Positions 1-5,697 of a DNA stretch of 10,491 nucleotides are shown piece by piece. The stretch is from NCBI GenBank assembly GCA_021129895.1, contig JAJOKL010000076.1, positions 1 through 10,491 on the forward strand, read 5' to 3'. Both the position numbers and the translations under genes were made by a program. The notes under the pieces were generated by a model. That model did not search any database. It worked only from the letters and a program-made list of their open reading frames with translations, and had not been told where the DNA came from. Position 1 is the first letter of the stretch. The number at the start of each line of letters is the position of its first letter. The stretch is from Candidatus Bipolaricaulota bacterium. Its GTDB lineage: Bacteria > Bipolaricaulota > Bipolaricaulia > Bipolaricaulales > Bipolaricaulaceae.

Positions 1-106
1 ATCCTCACCGGGCCCGAAGGCCCGGTGCAACTCCGCCTCTGTGGAGGCGCTTTTGGCAGAAACGATTTTGTTTCAATCCTCACCGGGCCCGAAGGCCCGG
101 TGCAAC
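1..106 (-). CRISPR. Leader-proximal end of a type I-C CRISPR array
   Basis: One full 37-nt repeat lies at 70-106 and the last 31 nt of an identical repeat at 1-31. Between them is a 38-nt spacer (32-69). The array runs off the left edge. Read on the minus strand, the repeat ends in AGGATTGAAAC, the usual 3' end of type I-C repeats, so the array is transcribed leftward like the cas genes and the repeat at 70-106 is the first one after the leader. Each repeat holds a perfect 9-bp stem (81-89 with 94-102) closed by a UUCG loop in the RNA, with GUUG before it and exactly 11 nt after it. An 11-nt 5' handle is what Cas5c/d cleavage at the 3' base of the stem yields in type I-C. Predicted mature crRNAs would be about 75 nt. 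Only two repeats are visible, so total array size is unknown. Confidence 0.95.
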
Positions 107-287
107 GGCATAGCATGCCCCACATATCCTACGAGCATAAGACCTACTCACTCCGCGATCCCTCACTCTTCCTCCCGGGAGCATAGGCATCTCCAAAGCG
201 CCCGATCTTCCACCTCACGACGTGGAGCGTAAATCCCTTCATCGCGAACTCCCCGGGAATCCCGCCCGCACTTCAGGTCCGCGGCTC
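107..287 (-). promoter_or_regulatory. CRISPR leader between cas2 and the array
   Basis: This 181-bp non-coding stretch separates the cas2 stop from the first repeat, where the leader should be given the repeat orientation. Leaders carry the array promoter and the sites that direct new spacer insertion at the first repeat. Visible structure: an inverted repeat GGCAT-AGC-ATGCC (107-119) directly touching the first repeat; the heptamer GAGCATA twice (133-139 and 179-185); a perfect 10-bp palindrome CTCCCGGGAG (172-181); and TCCAC/GTGGA half-sites (209-213, 222-226). I see no convincing -35/-10 pair and no intrinsic terminator after cas2, so the array may be transcribed from its own unrecognised promoter, by read-through from the cas operon, or both. 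Confidence 0.75.
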
Positions 288-590
288 TCAAACGATGAGC
301 GGTTCATCAAAGTCACGATATCTGTCGCAACCGTAAGCCCGTAGATATCTATCACGACCCCCTAAGAGGATATAGATCCTCAAGCTGTCAACCTCCTGAT
401 CGATCACCTGAAGCAGCTTAGCTTCTAGGTCTTCGAGTTGGGCCAGGGTGATCCGGCACTCGAACACCGAGAACTGAACGCGTTGACCGAAGTTTTTACA
501 AATTGTGGCCACTCGGCGTAGGCGGGCACGCCCTTCCGGGTTGGAGGTGTCCACATCATAGGTCACTAAAACGTCCATCTTTTTGTCCAT
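288..590 (-). CDS. cas2: CRISPR-associated protein Cas2
   Basis: Cas2 is the small ferredoxin-fold partner of Cas1 in the spacer-integration complex; its dimer bridges two Cas1 dimers. The 100-residue protein has the expected first strand VLVTYDVDT with the conserved Asp (D12), then GRARLRRVATICKNFGQRVQFSVFECRI (split here as residues 20-47, containing QRVQFSVFEC) and a DSLRIYILL strand near residues 68-76. This is the standard layout of I-C Cas2 proteins. I chose the ATG at 590 because a GGGGGAA Shine-Dalgarno sits 4-6 nt upstream. A TTG at 614 would add eight residues overlapping cas1 without a ribosome site, and the ATG at 578 (residue 5) has a weaker site. A 13-nt gap follows the cas1 stop. 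It is the last gene before the leader. Confidence 0.95.
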   Translation of the reverse strand: MDKKMDVLVTYDVDTSNPEGRARLRRVATICKNFGQRVQFSVFECRITLAQLEDLEAKLLQVIDQEVDSLRIYILLGGRDRYLRAYGCDRYRDFDEPLIV

Positions 591-603
591 CTGATTCCCC
601 CGG

Positions 604-1623
604 TCATTTCCCAATAAAAGCCGGGTACTTCGGCAAATCCCCGCGCAGATAGCGGGCCAGCAACCTGGCCTGAAGGTGTGGGAGCAGGCCTATAGGGACC
701 GGTTCCTTTAGGAGGGGATGGCGGACTTTCTCCTGTTTGCGCCGTTGATATGCCTCGATCACCTTGCGGCGCCCGTTCTCGTTTAGGAAAACGGCTCCTC
801 CCGGACGGGTTTCAAAATGTTTGGGCACAAGTTGGCGGCGGTTGAGAAGCGCTAAAGCCAGGCGATCTATCCACCAGGCACGGAACTCCTCCAACAGATC
901 AAGGGCCAAGGAAGGCCGACCCGGACGGAGCGTGTGGAGGTACCCGATCTGGGGATCAAGCCCTACACCCTCAAGCGCGGCGATACAATCGTTAACCGCG
1001 AGGGTATAAAGGAACGAAAGGAGTGCGTTAACGGGATCGAGGGGTGGGCGCCTTGTTCGTCCATTGAGGCGAAACCCTTCCACCAGGATTAGATCGTTGA
1101 ACGCCGCAAAATACGAGACGGAAGCCCGTCCTTCCAAGCCTCGGATTTCGTCCAGTGAAGTGGCTCTTGGAATGTGTTTCAACACTTGCCCGTGTTCCTC
1201 AAGTGCTCGCGTAAGGACGGGAGTGGGAGTGCGTTCCCGGGCAGCTCGCAAAAGGACGGTGCGGGCATTTTTGACCTTTGCCTCCACGAACCACCGGGCT
1301 AAGCCCAGGGTCTTCGTGGGGCTATCGAGAGCCTGATGCTGAGCCCTCCGCAGGAGCACGTTTCCTGTAGTTGGACTCACGAGGCGCCCCCTGAACTCCC
1401 CGTACTTTGTGAGCCAAACCACCTGGCGTCCATCTTGAGCGCATCGGTGCAGTAGGAAAGGGCTGATGAGAACGTTGCCGAACACCACCAGGCCGCCAAG
1501 GTGGTGTAGGGGGATCTGGAGTTTCAGTTGGCCCTCCACCTCGACCTTGATGGTGTCGTGATCCAAATGCAAATAAGCGCCCTGGGTCTGAACGAACAAG
1601 GTGTTAAGGAGCTGGGCGATCAT
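604..1623 (-). CDS. cas1: CRISPR-associated endonuclease/integrase Cas1 (type I-C)
   Basis: Cas1 is the metal-dependent integrase that joins prespacers to the leader-repeat junction. With the start at 1623 the protein has 339 residues and opens with MIAQLLNTLFVQTQGAYLHL, the usual N-terminus of I-C Cas1. The beta-sandwich domain occupies roughly residues 1-85 (contains VEVEGQLKLQIPLHHLGG) and the alpha-helical catalytic domain the rest. Metal ligands are in place: E164 in RGLEGRASVSYF, H230 in GYLHT, and D242/E245 in LALDLLEEFR. An upstream TTG or similar start at 1695 would add 24 residues that only read through the end of cas4 in another frame, so I reject it. The start overlaps the cas4 stop as ATGA, with GGTGGCGGA just upstream as a possible ribosome site. 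The C-terminal part PHLQARLLARYLRGDL is typical of the family. Confidence 0.97.
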   Translation of the reverse strand: MIAQLLNTLFVQTQGAYLHLDHDTIKVEVEGQLKLQIPLHHLGGLVVFGNVLISPFLLHRCAQDGRQVVWLTKYGEFRGRLVSPTTGNVLLRRAQHQALDSPTKTLGLARWFVEAKVKNARTVLLRAARERTPTPVLTRALEEHGQVLKHIPRATSLDEIRGLEGRASVSYFAAFNDLILVEGFRLNGRTRRPPLDPVNALLSFLYTLAVNDCIAALEGVGLDPQIGYLHTLRPGRPSLALDLLEEFRAWWIDRLALALLNRRQLVPKHFETRPGGAVFLNENGRRKVIEAYQRRKQEKVRHPLLKEPVPIGLLPHLQARLLARYLRGDLPKYPAFIGK

Positions 1624-2252
1624 GTTCCGCCACCTTGTCTCAAATCTGCTAAGGTCTTCGGCACAAAGGGCAAACAGCTTCCTATCAACGAGCAATCGCG
1701 ACAGCGGGTGTCGGCCACCGGTGGCGGAAGCGACATCCGTTGGAGCAAATCGCGTACTTCCTGGACGACCTGCTCGACTTCGGCCCTCAGTTCGGGGGTA
1801 AAGGCCACCTCCCTGCGACGCCGAGATGCCCGATAGAACAAGGCCCCTTTCGGAACCCCCACGCCGAGCATCTCCTCCAAGCAGAGCGCTTGAGCGCAGA
1901 GCTGGACCTCATCGGCATGGCGGGCACGGCGGGGACCCACCTTGTGCTCGACCGGGTAAGGCACCCCATCCGGGAACTCCACCACGTCGGCCCGTCCCAC
2001 AAGCCCCAAGCGTCGGGACCAAAGTGGGAGCGCGTACTCCACGCGTATACCTTCACGGACGATCCCTTCCGGGGTCTCCACGCGCTCGTGGGCCCGGCGC
2101 CCCCGCAGGGTGTAGATGTTTTCCTCCCATATCTGCTCGACGTGGATGAGGGCGCACTGCCGTGGGCAATAGACGTAATGCTGTAATGCGCTGATGGGCA
2201 CCAATTCTTCCTGTGCCCAAAAGACTTCCTCATGTTCCAGGATATCGGTCAT
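1620..2252 (-). CDS. cas4: CRISPR-associated exonuclease Cas4
   Basis: Cas4 is a RecB-family, Fe-S-containing nuclease that trims prespacers and helps choose those with a correct PAM and orientation, working with Cas1-Cas2. The 210-residue protein carries all expected landmarks: C29 in YVYCPRQCALIH; a conserved His (H55) in GRRAHERV; the RecB-like nuclease residues D89 in GRADVVEF and E102/K104 in VEHK; Q117 in EVQLCAQAL; and a C-terminal cluster C184, C187, C193 (CRDCSLIGSC) that with C29 would bind a [4Fe-4S] cluster. It overlaps the cas7 stop as ATGA and lacks a clear Shine-Dalgarno, which suggests translation coupled to cas7. Its own stop overlaps the cas1 start in the same way. It is not fused to cas1. 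Confidence 0.96.
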   Translation of the reverse strand: MTDILEHEEVFWAQEELVPISALQHYVYCPRQCALIHVEQIWEENIYTLRGRRAHERVETPEGIVREGIRVEYALPLWSRRLGLVGRADVVEFPDGVPYPVEHKVGPRRARHADEVQLCAQALCLEEMLGVGVPKGALFYRASRRRREVAFTPELRAEVEQVVQEVRDLLQRMSLPPPVADTRCRDCSLIGSCLPFVPKTLADLRQGGGT

Positions 2253-3139
2253 ACGAGTCGGGCAAGGGTGATCCCCGATGGGAGTTGCTCCTCCGTTGGC
2301 TCTAGGACCTCGTAATCGTCAAAGCTCCGCGGTGACTCGACGCCTTCCCCCTTCCTTACCTTGATCAGAGCGAAGAGCTTGTGTGCTGGGGCGTTTCCCT
2401 TCGCGTTCTCGTGTGTAAAGATCCACAGGCCCCGGACGGTCATCTCGCCCCGGGCCGCGGAGCGATCGAATTCGAACATCCGGGTCAAGGCTTCCCAAAA
2501 CAGTTCCAGATCTTCTTCGGAGACGCCGGTATCCTCGGCTAAGAACGGGTTGTAGAAACCGTGGGCACGGTAGAGCCCATAGGGAACGATGGGCTTGCGT
2601 CCCATCTCCGTCTCGCCCGTTTCCATGCGCTCCTCCGTGGTGCGAGCTTTGCGGGTGATTGAGAGGTCTAGGGGAACGATCGGATCGATGGAGCGGGCGA
2701 ACGTGAGCTGCACGGGGCCACGTACCTGGCCCGCGTTGAGACGGTCCTCCCTTTCTCCGGTAGCAAGAACTGCTCCAAACATTCGTATGTCGTAATACTT
2801 CTCACACAACTTAGAGCGGAGACGCGGAATAGGACGCTTTCCTGAACGTTCCTCCTCCGTTAAAGGCGGATCGAGTTCCTCTGCAGCCTCTTTTTTTAGG
2901 GTATTTAAGGCTGAGCGACTCTGAATGAAGATGGGAGCGTTGTAAACCAGTTGGAGGTAGTCTCGCACCTTGCGCTTGAGGCAGACGTCCGTTACTAGTC
3001 CGTGCATCGTTTCCGGATCCACACGTGGGAGGTTGCCCGCGTCCGGATCCCCGTTCGGGTTGCCGTTCACCACATCGAACAGCAACACGAAATCGTGCCG
3101 CTTTGTCGGATCTGTATAGATCTCGCCCATATCGATCAT
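2249..3139 (-). CDS. cas7: Cascade backbone subunit Cas7 (Csd2, type I-C)
   Basis: Cas7 is the repeated backbone subunit that coats the crRNA spacer in the type I-C Cascade. The 296-residue protein has the Csd2 signature near the N-terminus (RHDFVLLFDVVNGNPNGDPD, residues 14-33, followed by AGNLPRVDPET), then HGLVTDVCLKRKVRDYL, YYDIRMFGAVLA around residues 115-126 and GQVRGPVQLTFARSIDPI around 137-154. These are diagnostic of I-C rather than I-B or I-E. Its start overlaps the cas8 stop as ATGA. A strong AGGAGG lies only 1 nt before this ATG, but 10 nt before an in-frame ATG at 3130, so the protein may really begin at residue 4 (MGEIYTDPTK). The stop overlaps the cas4 start. Confidence 0.97.
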   Translation of the reverse strand: MIDMGEIYTDPTKRHDFVLLFDVVNGNPNGDPDAGNLPRVDPETMHGLVTDVCLKRKVRDYLQLVYNAPIFIQSRSALNTLKKEAAEELDPPLTEEERSGKRPIPRLRSKLCEKYYDIRMFGAVLATGEREDRLNAGQVRGPVQLTFARSIDPIVPLDLSITRKARTTEERMETGETEMGRKPIVPYGLYRAHGFYNPFLAEDTGVSEEDLELFWEALTRMFEFDRSAARGEMTVRGLWIFTHENAKGNAPAHKLFALIKVRKGEGVESPRSFDDYEVLEPTEEQLPSGITLARLV

Positions 3140-3558
3140 CCCTCCTCTTCAGAGCTTTGTTGCTCTTCTTCGCCCGCCTGGGGTTCTTTCTTGCCCCGCT
3201 GCGCACGGAAGTACGCCCGCTGGTGGTAAAAGCCCAGCGCGAACTCCGCCTGCCCCTTTTGGGACAAGGTCTTGGGGAACCCCCCGGCTTCGTCCAGCAG
3301 GGAGAGGATCTCTTCGACAAGCTCGTTGACCTCGCGTCCGACTTCCTGAAGGTGCGCCGTTGTAGCCAGGCGGAGCAATACCCCAAACGTAGTGGCCGGT
3401 GCTGTGGAAGCTGAACCATAAAAACGGTTGACAATAGTTGTATCCACCCGCTTGCCATGTTTTTTTATGTGAAATTTTTGTTGGGCTTCCTCTAACACTG
3501 CCAGCAACCGACCACAGAGGTAAGCCTGGCTCTTCCGTTGGGGATCCAGTTGTTCCAT
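3136..3558 (-). CDS. cas11c: Predicted Cas11c small subunit from an internal start in cas8c
   Basis: In characterised type I-C systems the small subunit Cas11 is translated from an internal start within cas8c and shares its C-terminus. The same arrangement is visible here. An ATG at 3558, exactly in frame with cas8 (codon 477), follows AAAGGAGGAGGTGA with GGAGG 8 nt upstream, the strongest ribosome site in the window. Initiation there gives 140 residues starting MEQLDPQRKSQAYLCGRLLA and predicted mostly helical, the size and character expected of Cas11. Two to three copies would line the inner face of Cascade and hold the non-target strand. The end is an acidic, low-complexity tail (EEEQQSSEEEG). 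The internal start is seen directly; the product is inferred from the family precedent. Confidence 0.82.
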   Translation of the reverse strand: MEQLDPQRKSQAYLCGRLLAVLEEAQQKFHIKKHGKRVDTTIVNRFYGSASTAPATTFGVLLRLATTAHLQEVGREVNELVEEILSLLDEAGGFPKTLSQKGQAEFALGFYHQRAYFRAQRGKKEPQAGEEEQQSSEEEG

Positions 3559-4986
3559 CCTTCTCACCTCCTCCTTTCCATAGAACAATTGAAGTTTGAG
3601 CGCGGCCGCGAGCGCCTGACCCTGCCGTGTGTTCCGAGGGTCCTGCAGCACATTGGGTAACCGGAACCGCCGCAGAGCGGCCTCGAGGAGTTCGTGAGGG
3701 GGAACATATCCCAAGAAAGCTGTGCGCAACAATCCGCGAGTGATGTTCGGGCCCGCGCCCTCGCAAGCACTTACCAGCGCGCGAATGGACAATGGTCTTG
3801 GCTCGTCCCCCCAGGGGGAGACAATGCGGGTGGCTTCCAGGAAACGCTTCAATCGCTCCTTAAGATCTCGCAGTGAAACGCTGATCCACTCGCGCACGGC
3901 GATGCGTCCCACGTTCGGGGAGAGCACGGCTAAGTAAAAGCCGTAGTCGTCGAGTCGCAGGTTCGATTCCTTGGGCTTCCAGGGGAGATCGAGAAGCGCG
4001 TCCAGCTGGGAGAGGGTCGACTGAGGAGTTTGAACTTCATCCTGCACTCTCTCTTCGGCCAGAACGGCGCTCGACAGCTTGAGGAACTCTTCTGAACTGA
4101 GCTCAATCTCCCCGATTTGAATCGGACTTTCCCGTTCTTTCAGCCAGAAGAGGGCGATCTGGTTAGTCAACCCATCGCGGTTTTTGCTATCCCAAACGAG
4201 ATTTTTACGGTGTAGATCGCTATTTGAGAGGTAGTTGAACGCCCGTGCGGCTAGGTCGCCGCAGACGAAGCAGAGTCCCAGCCGGGCATGCTTGAATGCC
4301 TCCCGCCCGGCCACATGGGAAACGAACGCGTCAGCGTTGAGTGAGTGTAGAGGGACGGTGCTCGTAAGCTTGACCTTGGGGATCTTGCCCACGAGCGGAC
4401 GGCGCTGGCCACAGACGGCGCACTCTCCTCGTACCGTCGGGTCGGCACCCTCGGGTAAACTGCGCTCCTCCAGTTCGGCGATCCAGAACTCCTTTACGTC
4501 AGGGAGTTCGAAAAGGTGTTGCCCCTTAAGCGTGCCTTCTTCCGGCATGAATGAAACCCAATCCTTGGCCTCGATCTCTCCGAATCGTGGATCTTTCTGA
4601 ACCCATTTTTCTTCTAGGGCCTTCATTAACCACTCAAGGGCCTCGTGTAGCGCGGGATCTTTCAAATGCGGGGATGCCAGAAACTTTTTTAAGAGCTCCA
4701 GGAACTTTCGATGTTTCTCCTTCGCTCGGCGATCTGAGCCTTTCTTCTTTTTCGTGACACCCAGTGCATAAGCGGCTTCGTCCACCAAGGGATGAGCACG
4801 AATAGCCGATGTTCGTCCATCAAAGGGGCGAGGACACGCTATCTCAGTCTTGCTTAAACGAGCATGATCTGGGAAAAGATGGACAATCCATCGGATCGGC
4901 TCACGGTAGTTATAAAAGCCTATAGGGGCCTTCAGTTTCCTCTCGGCCTCTAACTTTTTGCCCAGCGCGGCAAGCTCTCTAAACAC
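3136..4986 (-). CDS. cas8c: Cascade large subunit Cas8c (Csd1 family, divergent)
   Basis: By position between cas5 and cas7, by size (616 residues) and by partial similarity this is the I-C large subunit, which recognises the PAM and recruits Cas3. The GTG start at 4986 overlaps the cas5 stop by 8 nt and has GAGGAGGGA 4 nt upstream (GGAGG 6 nt away). The sequence is divergent from the Csd1 proteins I know. It has a CxxC pair C189/C192 (CAVCG) as in the family and a second pair C239/C242 (CFVCG), which together could form a zinc knuckle. LNADAFVSHVAGREAFKHA and QIALFWLKE seem to correspond to Csd1 segments that usually read FN..AF.SYG and TVVFWA. The C-terminal third (from M477) is helical and probably also made separately as Cas11. 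The tail is Glu-rich. Identity as Cas8c rests mainly on context. Confidence 0.9.
   Translation of the reverse strand: MFRELAALGKKLEAERKLKAPIGFYNYREPIRWIVHLFPDHARLSKTEIACPRPFDGRTSAIRAHPLVDEAAYALGVTKKKKGSDRRAKEKHRKFLELLKKFLASPHLKDPALHEALEWLMKALEEKWVQKDPRFGEIEAKDWVSFMPEEGTLKGQHLFELPDVKEFWIAELEERSLPEGADPTVRGECAVCGQRRPLVGKIPKVKLTSTVPLHSLNADAFVSHVAGREAFKHARLGLCFVCGDLAARAFNYLSNSDLHRKNLVWDSKNRDGLTNQIALFWLKERESPIQIGEIELSSEEFLKLSSAVLAEERVQDEVQTPQSTLSQLDALLDLPWKPKESNLRLDDYGFYLAVLSPNVGRIAVREWISVSLRDLKERLKRFLEATRIVSPWGDEPRPLSIRALVSACEGAGPNITRGLLRTAFLGYVPPHELLEAALRRFRLPNVLQDPRNTRQGQALAAALKLQLFYGKEEVRRMEQLDPQRKSQAYLCGRLLAVLEEAQQKFHIKKHGKRVDTTIVNRFYGSASTAPATTFGVLLRLATTAHLQEVGREVNELVEEILSLLDEAGGFPKTLSQKGQAEFALGFYHQRAYFRAQRGKKEPQAGEEEQQSSEEEG
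3564..3577 (-). promoter_or_regulatory. Internal Shine-Dalgarno driving Cas11c
   Basis: Minus-strand AAAGGAGGAGGTGA lies inside cas8 and contains AGGAGGTGA, a nine-base match to the usual bacterial anti-Shine-Dalgarno. It ends 5 nt before the in-frame ATG at 3558. The codons it occupies encode KEEVR, which other codons could specify without such a site, so the match is unlikely to be needed for protein sequence alone. Confidence 0.85.
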
Positions 4987-5683
4987 GGCTTCCCTCCTCT
5001 AAACGGTAGAGTTCTTGATACTTTTCCGGTGGAACGTGGAGCCAGCCCTTCTCAACGCGAGCTCGGAAGAAGAGAGCTTGTGCATAACCTTTGACTCGCT
5101 TGGGGCCGTCGGGCCCATGTCGGATGAACTCCAGCTCGGCCCGTTCCTCATCGGGCACGAACGCGATGTCGAAAAGCATCAGGCCCAAGTCGAGATCAAG
5201 CAGCTCTGGAACGTCATCATCGGCGGGCGGGGCGAACAAGGCGGCGAACTCCCGGGTGCCCAGATAAGGGGTCATGTAACATTGGCCCCGCTCCACCCGG
5301 CGGCGGAACTGGTCGAGATACTTGTAGATGGGGTCAGTCGCATGCGGACGGAGCACCATCTCGGCGCGGATGAGATATTCGACATCCTTGAGAACCAAGC
5401 TCGTGCGCTGCTGCCGTTGGTCCTCGATGAAGATGGGGCGCCCTCCCTGGCGATTCGAAAGCTCATTGCGTAGGATATTCACGGTCGTTCCCATCTTAAG
5501 GATCCCGATCTCGCGGATCTCGTAGCGGAGCTCCGGCTTCCAAAAGATGGCTTCCAGTATGCCCCGGGCCGCGCTGGGGGTGATCACCGGGTAGCTCACC
5601 CGCTCGACCTTGAATTCCGGCCGCGAAAAACAGGCGTAATCGCCCCAGACCTTCACCGCGATCTTCCCGCTTCGGCCATCCAT
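4979..5683 (-). CDS. cas5c: Cas5c/Cas5d, crRNA-processing Cascade subunit (type I-C)
   Basis: Type I-C lacks Cas6, and its Cas5 cuts the repeat RNA and stays bound to the 5' handle. The 234-residue protein shows the family pattern: KVWGDYACFSRPEFKVERVSYP (residues 11-32), TPSAARGILEAIFWKPELR (35-53), then DQFRRRVERGQC and PYLGTREFAALF (124-151). AAGGAGG lies about 6 nt before the ATG at 5683, and 14 nt separate it from the cas3 stop. The end overlaps the cas8 start. Aligned from memory to the Bacillus halodurans enzyme, whose reported catalytic residues are Y46, K116 and H117, this protein appears to have F47, K121 and Y122, so two of three may differ. The repeat hairpin with exactly 11 nt after it suits a Cas5d cut site, which argues that the enzyme is active. 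Confidence 0.95.
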   Translation of the reverse strand: MDGRSGKIAVKVWGDYACFSRPEFKVERVSYPVITPSAARGILEAIFWKPELRYEIREIGILKMGTTVNILRNELSNRQGGRPIFIEDQRQQRTSLVLKDVEYLIRAEMVLRPHATDPIYKYLDQFRRRVERGQCYMTPYLGTREFAALFAPPADDDVPELLDLDLGLMLFDIAFVPDEERAELEFIRHGPDGPKRVKGYAQALFFRARVEKGWLHVPPEKYQELYRLEEGSRV

Positions 5684-5697
5684 ACCCCCTCCTTGGC

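Noticed and set aside
41..232. Plus-strand open frame through the repeat and leader
   Set aside because: It runs across a CRISPR repeat and spacer and has no protein-like features.
1..287. Array transcribed rightward with 107-287 as the trailer
   Set aside because: The ATTGAAAC end of the repeat lies on the minus strand, the handle length fits only that direction, and the leader would then sit next to cas2 as usual.
591..614. TTG start for cas2 at 614
   Set aside because: No ribosome site and it overlaps the cas1 end, whereas the ATG at 590 has GGGGGAA upstream.
1624..1695. Upstream start for cas1 adding 24 residues (MLVDRKLFALCAEDLSRFETRWRN)
   Set aside because: These codons overlap the functional Cys cluster and tail of cas4 in another frame, homologous Cas1 proteins begin near MIAQLLNTL, and the ATG at 1623 overlaps the cas4 stop as ATGA.
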